Assembly (NCBI RefSeq): GCF_000571935.1
Contig: NZ_ATAX01000036.1
Location: 62,001-126,000, forward strand
Length of the DNA: 64,000 nucleotides
From: Ruminococcus flavefaciens 007c
GTDB lineage: Bacteria > Bacillota > Clostridia > Oscillospirales > Ruminococcaceae
Direction: 5' to 3'
Below, piece after piece: positions 17,960 to 25,415 of the stretch; the first letter of the stretch is position 1; the number at the start of each line of letters is the position of its first letter. The translations under genes and the position numbers were made by a program. Under the pieces are notes generated by a model. The model saw nothing but the letters and a program-made list of their open reading frames with translations, made no database searches and was not told where the DNA came from.

Positions 17960-18058
17960 CTTTGAAGAAAAAATATGTGAAAAACGTATTTTATGTCCCG
18001 GTTGCTGAAAGTATACCACAAACCGCAGGGGAAGTAAATATATCCCGCAATAATAAAA

Positions 18059-18087
18059 AGAACAGCTGCCTGAGCGGCAGCTGTTCT
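18059..18087 (-). terminator. Terminator downstream of the dockerin/LRR gene
   Basis: AGAACAGCTGCC (18059-18070) and GGCAGCTGTTCT (18076-18087) form a perfect 12-base stem with a 5-base loop. On the minus strand it is followed by TTTTTATT. Confidence 0.9.
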
Positions 18088-18147
18088 GCTTTTATCGATA
18101 TGCAGGGCAAAGAGCACTGCATTATACTGTTTTTATCGGAGAACCGA

Positions 18148-19875
18148 TTACTGGGGAGGATTCAGGAAACCTTGATAGATCCCCTTCTGGCTGATGTACT
18201 GATCGCGGAGATAAACCTTGAAAAGCTTACCGTACATTTTAACCTGACCGTCTGTCCAGTAATTAAGATCCTTGCTTCCGAACTTGAGTACCTGGTAATT
18301 GCTTGCAGGTGAAGCAGCATTGTTAGGATTATTTACATAAAGAGTTGTGGAGTTTGTCTTGTTGTTGCCGAAGATGCTTCCCTTAGCTGAAGTACCGATG
18401 TTGATGCTGGGAGTGAAGGGAAGGTCGATGTATCTGAGCTTATCGCAGCCTTCAAATGCATTGTCGCCGATTGTAGTGAGATTCTTTGCCTTGCGGAGGT
18501 CAATGAATGTGAGTGACTTACAATTATAGAAAGCATAATTATCGATTGTTTCGAGCTGTGAATTAGAACCGCCGAAATAGAAAGATCTCAGAGCGCCGCC
18601 GTCAAATGCGTAGGAGTGGATCTTCTTTACAGTATCCGGGATAGTGAATGTCTGGATCTTTGTGTTAGCAGTGCAGGTACGGTATCCGCCGCCGTTTCCG
18701 CGTGCTTCGTAACCGATCTCTGTTACGTCATACCATGTCTTGTCGCTGGGGCAGTAAACTCTGGATGAAACAGTAAGATTTGTTACTTCTGAATCAAGTG
18801 TACCGATCCATGAAACACCGCCGATGTCGTTCTTTACATAGTAAGAACCGTCATTGAAGAGGAAGCCGTTGATGTGGTTGCATGACTTCCAGCGGCAGGT
18901 AACGTTCTCGTTTGATCTTATGATTCTGAGGTTGTTTCTGCCGTAGCGGATCTCATTATAGTCGTCTGTATTTACGTAACCGTCGCCGTTTACATCATAG
19001 AAAGATAAAGGAGCCCAGTTGGATCTTGCTGTACGGCCGTCCTGCATAACAGTGCTCTCGAAGATACCTGCATCGCCGCTGTCGAGCATACCGTTCATGT
19101 TGAGGTCACCTGAAATAGCGGGACGCTCGAAGAATACGCCGTGTTCTCTAAGGTAAGTCTTTGTAACTGTTATACGGCTGTTTGCATTGCCCTTGTATAA
19201 GATTGCCTTCTGCATTACGCCGTTCTTGTCGGGGTACTGAACATCAAAAGCGTCAACGCTCTGATAGTATCTTGTCTGATCCCACTTGATCTTGCAGTCC
19301 TCGAGATCGCCGTTACAGTCTGCGAAAGTGATGTTTTCACCTGAAATACCTGTGATGAAGATGCTGTGAGGCTGAGCCTTCGAACCTGCGCTTGTCTTAA
19401 CAGAGAAGCTGAGACGAACGTTGTCGCCTACTTTAGGCTCGTAATTTGAGTTGATAGTGCCGTGGATGAACTGTGTTGTTCCCCAGATGTCCTGTGCAAG
19501 CTTGCTTGCAAATCCGTAGCACTGACCAACTGTTCCGCTGTCGGTCAGAGACCAGTCTGATAAGCGGGCAGGTGGTGTGTAAGTCTTTGAACACTGGCAG
19601 GCACCCTTTACCTTTTCGGGTGTGTGGTTGCAGGGAGTATACGAATATGTGTTTTCATCGTATGAGCTCTTTCCCTTGTGATTCCAGTATGCTCCGTTCG
19701 GGAACTTAGCCTTTTCTGCGTTGATACGTGACTGCCAGTTGCTCAGAACAGTTTCGTACATAAGAACGTCATTGGCTGCGTTTGTGTCGATCTTGGTAGA
19801 AAGACCTGTAGCTGCTGCGCCAGCGATGATTGCAACTGACAGCATAGCTGATGTGAAATGCTTGATGAGTTTCAT
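18148..19875 (-). CDS. Secreted dockerin protein with cysteine-peptidase-like domain and LRR repeats
   Basis: A 575-residue exported protein. It has a signal peptide (1 to about 35). A CHAP/NlpC-like domain follows with QCYGFASKL (Cys about 119), PHSIFIT (His about 170) and FADCN (Asp about 186), a plausible Cys-His-Asp triad. A dockerin with two calcium loops, GDLNMNGMLDSGD and YDVNGDGYVNTDD, lies at about 255-315, and BspA-type leucine-rich repeats (DTVKKIHSYAFDGGALRSF style) at about 395-520. The dockerin should dock it into a cellulosome scaffold. The internal position of the dockerin is unusual. Its target is unknown. Confidence 0.82.
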   Translation of the reverse strand: MKLIKHFTSAMLSVAIIAGAAATGLSTKIDTNAANDVLMYETVLSNWQSRINAEKAKFPNGAYWNHKGKSSYDENTYSYTPCNHTPEKVKGACQCSKTYTPPARLSDWSLTDSGTVGQCYGFASKLAQDIWGTTQFIHGTINSNYEPKVGDNVRLSFSVKTSAGSKAQPHSIFITGISGENITFADCNGDLEDCKIKWDQTRYYQSVDAFDVQYPDKNGVMQKAILYKGNANSRITVTKTYLREHGVFFERPAISGDLNMNGMLDSGDAGIFESTVMQDGRTARSNWAPLSFYDVNGDGYVNTDDYNEIRYGRNNLRIIRSNENVTCRWKSCNHINGFLFNDGSYYVKNDIGGVSWIGTLDSEVTNLTVSSRVYCPSDKTWYDVTEIGYEARGNGGGYRTCTANTKIQTFTIPDTVKKIHSYAFDGGALRSFYFGGSNSQLETIDNYAFYNCKSLTFIDLRKAKNLTTIGDNAFEGCDKLRYIDLPFTPSINIGTSAKGSIFGNNKTNSTTLYVNNPNNAASPASNYQVLKFGSKDLNYWTDGQVKMYGKLFKVYLRDQYISQKGIYQGFLNPPQ

Positions 19876-19925
19876 GTAATATCCTCCTGAATAATAAAAT
19901 TGTGCTGCTCTTTAACAGCTTTTTT

Positions 19926-19954
19926 ATTATACAGTGTATATATGCAAATGTCAA
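19926..19954 (-). promoter_or_regulatory. Promoter of the dockerin/LRR peptidase-like gene
   Basis: Minus-strand TTGACA (19949-19954) and TATAAT (19926-19931), 17-base spacer, with a GGAGG ribosome site shortly before the ATG at 19875. Confidence 0.88.
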
Positions 19955-20422
19955 TATAAGTAAAAAGCTGCAAGGAGGAGCTGGGGCGACAATATTTCAA
20001 GCCGTCGGGATTATGAAGCAGGGCGCTTATTTTATCATATATAGGACAAAACCGCACTTGCGGAACGGGAAGAAAGGTATCTTTTTCTAAGTTAAAACAT
20101 AATACTTTAATATGTGAAAAATTAATAGTAATTCACTTAAAACAGACATTGAAATTAAGCATAAAGCATCTTCGGACAAACTTGGATTTGAAGGTATATC
20201 GCAAAAATGAGAAGAAAAATGCATTGCTTATCTTTTATGTGTTAACGCAGTGCAACACAAAAGAAAAAAATTTTTTCTGAATTTTTTTTGGAGATAAAAA
20301 CGCCGTTTTTTCATGAAGAAGGCAGGAATGCCTCGAAATACAGCCAAAATCCGCGGTTTGTAAGGAGCGTTTTTGGGGTTGGTGAGTGTATAATTGTTAA
20401 CTCGGGTTAACAAAATTAGGGC
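19955..20422. other. Intergenic region with a palindromic operator-like site
   Basis: No gene is supported; short open frames here lack ribosome sites. The main structure is a perfect inverted repeat TGTTAA-CTCGGG-TTAACA at 20395-20412, placed just upstream of the promoter at 20423-20451 and touching a second TATAAT at 20389-20394. It may bind a dimeric regulator of the radical SAM gene. Confidence 0.4.
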
Positions 20423-20451
20423 TTGACGGCAGAGATAATAGAGTATATAAT
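20423..20451 (+). promoter_or_regulatory. Promoter of the radical SAM gene
   Basis: TTGACG (20423-20428) and TATAAT (20446-20451) with a 17-base spacer. The leader before the start codon is about 245 bases and contains a 9-base-stem hairpin at 20465-20486. Confidence 0.7.
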
Positions 20452-20703
20452 AGTATTAGTTTATAAGTGCTCCCTTAGGAGTACTTTATATCAGTCTTTT
20501 TCATAAACATGGGATATTAAATACAATTTGCAATTATTTCAGCTTTAATCAAAACATTTGCCAAAAGAAGTCTAAAAAACATATGAACTGTCGTTTATGA
20601 TGATAGGGGAAAGACAGATAAAAGACATTCCGTATCGGTCGTTTGCATAAGCGGCTCTCGAAACAGAAGAGAAAAAGAATAAATACTGAGGGGCAAGTTG
20701 ATT

Positions 20704-21825
20704 ATGCTGAAAATTGAAAATTATTACACAAACGCACCATCTGCGGGCATTATTACGATGCTCGAGAAGCCTGAGGTCGTTAACAGGCTTCTTAACACTC
20801 TTATTTGCAACTTCGCTGGTTTTGACTTTATGAAGCTTAAGATTGATATGCACCCCGTCAGAGAGGAGCTTGAGGAGTTCCGTAATCTGAACCAGGTCTT
20901 TCTGGATCAGATACAGAAGGTACACGCTTTCTATGACGGAAATCAGCTCGCACTTAAGCGTATACTTAAAGACATCAACTATGATACGCACCTTAATACA
21001 AAAGTTTATTCTCCCGTGGTGGGATGTCCCGTCGGCTGTACTTATTGCTTTACCAAAAGGGTGGTAAATCATTTTGAGATCACCGATGACTTCAGAAGAT
21101 CTGTCTTCCGCGGTTTTTACAAGATCGAGAAGGACGAGGACGGCAACGATGTTCCCGAGCTTTTTAACATTGAAAGCGAGAACCCTATCGACTGGTTCCT
21201 GACTTATATGTCTGACTACGGATGCTGGAAGCCCGAGTGGCAGGAAAATGTTCTTCAGCAGATCATTGCAGCAAACGCTCTCAAGCGCAGAAAAGGCAGA
21301 TGTGTTGACACATTCCAGCTGGTAACAAAGCGTCCGAAGGGTATTCACCTCGAAAATATCCCTGTCTGTACCGATCTGCGTAATGTAGTTATTTCATGTA
21401 CAGTAGACAGGAATGATTGTACCGAGCGTATCCTTGAGCTTGTTGAGAAGGCAGGAAAGCACCGTATCACCGGCTGCGTGGTTTATCAGCCTGTGCTTGA
21501 GCATATTGATCCTGTGAACCTTGATAAGCTTTTAGAGACATTCGGAAAGGATTACTGCTGGGTTATCATTGGCGGTGAGGTCGGCGATAACGCTGCTCCT
21601 CTTAAGTTTGAGTGGATCAAGGATATCGTTGATAAGTGTGTTGAACTTGGTATTCCCCTCAAAATGCAGCCTGACATCAGGATGTTGGTTGCAGCCAACG
21701 GTTATGAGTTCATGGAGCATGAGCCCAAGCCTATAAAGGAATCAAGGGATGTCAGACGAAGAAATCAGGACATCAAGCCGATCAACGTATCTGTAAGTGA
21801 TGAAAGCAAAAAGAATGCACTCTGA
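20704..21825 (+). CDS. Radical SAM protein of DUF5131 (Gp37/Gp68-like) type
   Basis: A 373-residue protein with the Cx3Cx2C cluster motif CPVGCTYC (Cys about 108, 112 and 115), which binds a [4Fe-4S] cluster and S-adenosylmethionine. Downstream blocks, LVTKRPKG, NVVISCTVDRNDCTERI, and WVIIGGEVGDNAAPLKFEWI followed by LKMQ, match the layout of DUF5131 radical SAM proteins, first seen in phages. The substrate of this family is unknown. GAGGGG lies 10 bases before ATG 20704; a TTG at 20698 is a less likely start. The gene stands alone after a long leader. Confidence 0.8.
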   Translation: MLKIENYYTNAPSAGIITMLEKPEVVNRLLNTLICNFAGFDFMKLKIDMHPVREELEEFRNLNQVFLDQIQKVHAFYDGNQLALKRILKDINYDTHLNTKVYSPVVGCPVGCTYCFTKRVVNHFEITDDFRRSVFRGFYKIEKDEDGNDVPELFNIESENPIDWFLTYMSDYGCWKPEWQENVLQQIIAANALKRRKGRCVDTFQLVTKRPKGIHLENIPVCTDLRNVVISCTVDRNDCTERILELVEKAGKHRITGCVVYQPVLEHIDPVNLDKLLETFGKDYCWVIIGGEVGDNAAPLKFEWIKDIVDKCVELGIPLKMQPDIRMLVAANGYEFMEHEPKPIKESRDVRRRNQDIKPINVSVSDESKKNAL

Positions 21826-21851
21826 TGTGCAGTGATACATAAGTATTGAAA

Positions 21852-21875
21852 AAGCCCCTTCTTCAGAAGGGGCTT
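21852..21875. terminator. Terminator between radical SAM and glycerate kinase genes
   Basis: AAGCCCCTTC and GAAGGGGCTT with a TTCA-like loop form a 10-base stem. It lies between convergent genes and is one of the repeated GCCCCTTC hairpins. Confidence 0.85.
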
Positions 21876-21895
21876 ATCTGTTTCCATAGGGGAAA

Positions 21896-23044
21896 TCAGA
21901 TGAAAGTCTTTGAAAACATTCTGATGGTCCTGAATACCTGTTCAGCAGTATCTGCAATGGCAGAGCGGGCGTTTTCAGCGTCCATAGCCTCTTCAAGAGT
22001 GCATACACTGCGCAGTACAGGGAAGAATGCGTCGATACCCTTTTCGTTGCAGAGCCTTGCTCCGTGGCGGACAGCACCGCTGAAGGCTATAACCGGCTTT
22101 CCGTGCGCCTTTGCAAGGGCTGCGATACCTATGGGAGCCTTTCCCATGGCGGTCTGATCGTCGAGACAGCCTTCGCCCGTGATAACTATGTCAGCGCCTT
22201 TTACAGCCTCTTCCAGTCCCGTCCGTTTTATTATAAGGTCTGCTCCCTGACAGATCTGTGCATTCAGATAGTACATCAGCGCAAATCCGAGACCGCCTGC
22301 CGCGCCGGCTCCCGCAGTATCGGGAGAAGCAGAGGGATTGAAGCCTGCGGTGAGCTCGGCGTAACTGCGCATACTTACGTCCATCGGATCGATAATTGCT
22401 TCGCTTGCACCCTTTTGCGGAGCAAATATCCTGCTGCATCCGTTTTCACCGCAGAGTGGGTTTCTGACATCACAGGCAACATAAAAACGGCAGTATTCAA
22501 GTTCGGGTATCACATTTTCGTCTGTGATGCGGACAAGCTGCGAAAGGCCTTGCGCGCCGTATCCCACCTGTTTCCCGTCCTTGTCAAGCATACCGAAGCC
22601 GAGAGCCTGTAAACAGCCGATACCTCCGTCGTTGGTAGCGCTGCCGCCGATACCTATGATGAAATTGCGGCAGCCACGCTTTACGGCGTCAAGTATAAGT
22701 TCTCCCGTACCGTAGGTGGTTGCGTGCATGACATCACGTTCCGAAGCAGAAAGCAGCGGTAGTCCCGAGGCTGCCGACATTTCGATCACCGCGGTATTGT
22801 CGGGGAGTATGCCGTATACAGCTTTGATACGTCTGCCCAGCGGATCGCTGACTTCGGCTTCCGCCAAACATCCCTCAAGCCCCGATACAAGGGCTTCAAC
22901 AGTGCCTTCACCGCCGTCGGCAACGGGCTTTATGACTGTTTCTGCGTCGGGAAATACACGTTTTATGCCATCTGCTGTGGCCTTGCCTGCCTCCATGGAG
23001 GAAAGGCTGCCTTTGAATGAATCTATTGCGATAACTGCTTTCAT
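21896..23044 (-). CDS. glxK: Glycerate 2-kinase (GarK/GlxK family)
   Basis: A 382-residue kinase that phosphorylates D-glycerate with ATP, a step linking glycerate to the lower glycolytic pathway. Family motifs are plain: IAIDSFKGSLSSMEAG at the start, PVADGGEGTVEAL, IIGIGGSATNDGGIGCLQALG, and ADIVITGEGCLDDQTAMGKAP near the C-terminus. The length matches the family. CGGAGG precedes the ATG. It is divergent from crcB, and its promoter shares its -35 region with the crcB promoter. Confidence 0.95.
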   Translation of the reverse strand: MKAVIAIDSFKGSLSSMEAGKATADGIKRVFPDAETVIKPVADGGEGTVEALVSGLEGCLAEAEVSDPLGRRIKAVYGILPDNTAVIEMSAASGLPLLSASERDVMHATTYGTGELILDAVKRGCRNFIIGIGGSATNDGGIGCLQALGFGMLDKDGKQVGYGAQGLSQLVRITDENVIPELEYCRFYVACDVRNPLCGENGCSRIFAPQKGASEAIIDPMDVSMRSYAELTAGFNPSASPDTAGAGAAGGLGFALMYYLNAQICQGADLIIKRTGLEEAVKGADIVITGEGCLDDQTAMGKAPIGIAALAKAHGKPVIAFSGAVRHGARLCNEKGIDAFFPVLRSVCTLEEAMDAENARSAIADTAEQVFRTIRMFSKTFI

Positions 23045-23073
23045 TTTGTTCCTCCGAATAGTAGTTTGTATCT

Positions 23074-23102
23074 ATTATAACATTTTTTTGATGTATTGTA
23101 AA
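23074..23102 (-). promoter_or_regulatory. Promoter of glycerate kinase gene
   Basis: Minus-strand TTTACA (23097-23102) and TATAAT (23074-23079), 17-base spacer. The -35 box overlaps that of the divergent crcB promoter. Confidence 0.7.
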
Positions 23103-23125
23103 ATGCCTCTGAGGTGTGTTATAAT
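23096..23125 (+). promoter_or_regulatory. Promoter of crcB operon
   Basis: TTGTAA (23096-23101) and TATAAT (23120-23125) with an 18-base spacer, about 30 bases before the crcB start. No fluoride riboswitch is seen in between. Confidence 0.6.
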
Positions 23126-23154
23126 GAGGATAATATATTGGATGAGGTGATATT

Positions 23155-23529
23155 ATGACAGATTGTCTGGCAGTTGCGGCAGGCGGTGCAATAGGCGCGG
23201 TATGCAGGTTCCTGATAAGCAGACTTCCCATAGGCAGCGATGACGGTTTTCCGCTAAAAACGTTTATAGTGAATATAACAGGCTGCTTTCTTATTGGACT
23301 TGCAGCTGCACTGGCGTTAAAGCATTTTTCGTCTTCTCCGAAGCTGGTGCTATTCCTGAAAGTCGGTATCTGCGGCGGATTTACGACCTTTTCGTCCTTT
23401 GCCCTTGAAACGGGCGGCCTTATGGAGAAGGGCGCCTGGCTTACAGCTGCTGCATATGTCATACTGAGCGTAACAGTCGGCATAGCGGCTTTGTTTGCAG
23501 CGCAGTTCCTTGCTGAAAGATTTTTCTGA
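23155..23529 (+). CDS. crcB: Fluoride channel CrcB/Fluc
   Basis: A 124-residue membrane protein with four transmembrane helices. The family motifs GGAIGAVCRFLIS, FIVNITGCFLIG and GGFTTFSSFALE are present, including the TM3 Phe/Thr/Ser stretch that lines the fluoride pore. Fluc proteins form dual-topology dimers that let fluoride leave the cytoplasm. Many Firmicutes carry two crcB genes for a heterodimer; only one is in this window. GATGAGGTGA precedes the ATG. It is followed closely by yaiI. Confidence 0.95.
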   Translation: MTDCLAVAAGGAIGAVCRFLISRLPIGSDDGFPLKTFIVNITGCFLIGLAAALALKHFSSSPKLVLFLKVGICGGFTTFSSFALETGGLMEKGAWLTAAAYVILSVTVGIAALFAAQFLAERFF

Positions 23530-23544
23530 ATACAGGTGATGCAT

Positions 23545-23982
23545 ATGAGGATTTTTATAGATGCCGACGGCTGTCCCGTAGTTGATATTGCGGTCAGGAC
23601 GGCAAAAAAGTACGGTCTGGACTGTACCATAATCTGCGATACGGCTCATTCCATACAGCGTGAGTACGCAGATACCATTATCGTTGACAAGGGTGCGGAC
23701 AGTGCGGATTTCCGCCTTGTTAACCTTGTGTGTGCGGGAGATATTGCCATAACACAGGATTACGGACTGGCGGCCATGTGCCTCAGCAGGCGTGCGGCAG
23801 TTCTGAATCAGGACGGCAGGCAGTATACGGAGGAGAATATTTCGGGACTCCTCGAATTCCGTGCTGTATCGGCTAAGATACGCCGCGGCGGAGGACGTAC
23901 AAAGGGGCTCCCAAAGCGGACTGCCCGGCAGGATAAGGACTTTGAAAGCGCACTTATAAAGCTTATAGGGGGAGAAAAATGA
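23545..23982 (+). CDS. yaiI: YaiI/YqxD family protein (UPF0178, DUF188)
   Basis: A 145-residue protein of the UPF0178 family, which has a PIN/NYN-like nuclease fold but no proven activity. It begins MRIFIDADGCPVVDIAVRTAKK and has IVDKGADSADFRLVNLVCAGDIAITQDYGLA, the conserved acidic strand set. Earlier in-frame codons at 23536 and 23539 are open, but AGGTGAT is best spaced for ATG 23545, where family homology starts. It overlaps the next gene by 4 bases and lies 15 bases after crcB. Confidence 0.9.
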   Translation: MRIFIDADGCPVVDIAVRTAKKYGLDCTIICDTAHSIQREYADTIIVDKGADSADFRLVNLVCAGDIAITQDYGLAAMCLSRRAAVLNQDGRQYTEENISGLLEFRAVSAKIRRGGGRTKGLPKRTARQDKDFESALIKLIGGEK

Positions 23983-25199
23983 AAATACTGAATCTTCACG
24001 GCTTCATGGGTGAGGCCGATAACAAGAATTACAAGGCTCTCTGCGGGATATTGCCTGAGGGAAATATTATCTCGCCCAAGCTGGATTATATGGGTACTGC
24101 TCCCGATGACCTCCTTGAGAAGCTGACGGCTATGGTGAGCTCCGATGATTTCATCTTCGTAGGACAGAGTCTGGGAGGCTGGTTTGCGGATAAGCTCAGC
24201 CGCCGTTTCAGACGTCCCTGTATACTTACAAATCCCTGTAATTATCCTCACAGGCTGGAGCTTATAATCTCCTCGGGTATATCCGCGGACTATGTTGAAC
24301 AGTACCGTTGTATGTCCTCTGCTGACAGGAATGAGCGTGCATATACTCTCTGCAGTGAATCGGATACGATATTGCCTGATAATTATGCAGACTGCGTGAA
24401 GCTCTCGCGTGTCGTCAGGAGAGTTAACGGCAGCCACAGCACTATTGAAAATGTGGGAGAGCATATTTCATATATGCTTCATGAGATACGGAATGACAGT
24501 CTGCTCACGTTTCTTGGCAGGGGCGCGGCTTTTGCCGACGCTCATAACTCGGCATTCTTCACTGAGGGTAACGAACTGGTGCTCATTGACTGTCCCGGTA
24601 CTTCATACCACAAGGTCAAGAAGATGAACTGGCAGCAGTACGATAATATCTACATCCTTATAACCCATACCCATGGCGATCACAGCGGCGGTACGGGAAC
24701 TATGCTGCAATATGTATGGTTTGCAAGCTGTATGAAAAAGAAGGTGACAATAGTTGCGCCGTCGGAGGAGGTCAGGGATGACATTCTGCTGCTGCTCATG
24801 AGAATAGAGGGCTGCGAGAAGGAGTGGTTCGATATAATCACTGCCGATGAACTGAAGAAGAAATGGTTCATTGCCGCAGTACCCACCACTCATGTAAAGC
24901 CACTTGAGGGAAGGTGCTTCGGATATCACCTGAATATACACGGAAATAACACGATCTATACAGGGGATACCGCTACCTTGGCACCCTTCATACCGCTTCT
25001 GGAAAGCGGTTCATTCCTGTATACCGAAGCAGCTTATTATAAAAGCGGAGTCCACCTTTACCTGAAGGATATGCTGACAGAGCTGACGGCTCTTGCGGAG
25101 AGCGGAGTCCATGTATATCTCATGCACCTTGACGATGAGGAGGAAATACGTAAAATGACAGAGGGTACCCCCCTCAGGCTCGCCCCTCTGGACCAGTAA
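23979..25199 (+). CDS. YqiA-like alpha/beta hydrolase fused to a metallo-beta-lactamase-fold domain
   Basis: A 406-residue two-domain protein. Residues 1 to about 170 look like a YqiA/UPF0227 esterase: NLHGFMG at the start, the nucleophile elbow VGQSLGGW (Ser about 64), SESDTILP for the acid and NGSHSTIENV for the His. Residues about 180-400 are a metallo-beta-lactamase fold with THTHGDHSGG, a later TTHV histidine and YTGDTATL aspartate, which can hold two metal ions. GGGGGAG precedes the ATG, and the gene is translationally coupled to yaiI. This domain union is uncommon; the substrate is unknown. Confidence 0.82.
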   Translation: MKILNLHGFMGEADNKNYKALCGILPEGNIISPKLDYMGTAPDDLLEKLTAMVSSDDFIFVGQSLGGWFADKLSRRFRRPCILTNPCNYPHRLELIISSGISADYVEQYRCMSSADRNERAYTLCSESDTILPDNYADCVKLSRVVRRVNGSHSTIENVGEHISYMLHEIRNDSLLTFLGRGAAFADAHNSAFFTEGNELVLIDCPGTSYHKVKKMNWQQYDNIYILITHTHGDHSGGTGTMLQYVWFASCMKKKVTIVAPSEEVRDDILLLLMRIEGCEKEWFDIITADELKKKWFIAAVPTTHVKPLEGRCFGYHLNIHGNNTIYTGDTATLAPFIPLLESGSFLYTEAAYYKSGVHLYLKDMLTELTALAESGVHVYLMHLDDEEEIRKMTEGTPLRLAPLDQ

Positions 25200-25297
25200 G
25201 CAGAGGCATGACCTGATCGATGGTATATTATGGATGAACAGTGACAAAAGGCATTTATATCGTGACAATTGTCATTGAAGAAATGACAGATATCTCT

Positions 25298-25326
25298 TGT
25301 TTTGACAGCTTCTTTTATGATAGAAT
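25298..25326 (+). promoter_or_regulatory. Candidate promoter and leader hairpin of the M4 peptidase gene
   Basis: TTGTTT (25298-25303) and TAGAAT (25321-25326) with a 17-base spacer. Downstream, AAAATGTTC (25352-25360) pairs with GGACATTTT (25368-25376) and is followed by T-rich sequence, so the leader may hold an attenuator. GGAG precedes the start codon. Confidence 0.45.
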
Positions 25327-25415
25327 AAGAACATAGCAAAGGCTAAAGTTTAAAATGTTCAGGCGCCGGACATTTTTCATTTTAATATCATTTATAAAAA
25401 AGGAGTTGTATTAAT

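Noticed and set aside
20572..21348. 258-codon minus-strand frame opposite the radical SAM gene
   Set aside because: It is a shadow of the well-supported gene with a CxxxCxxC motif on the plus strand.
23045..23154. Fluoride riboswitch before crcB
   Set aside because: The short leader lacks the conserved fluoride aptamer sequence.
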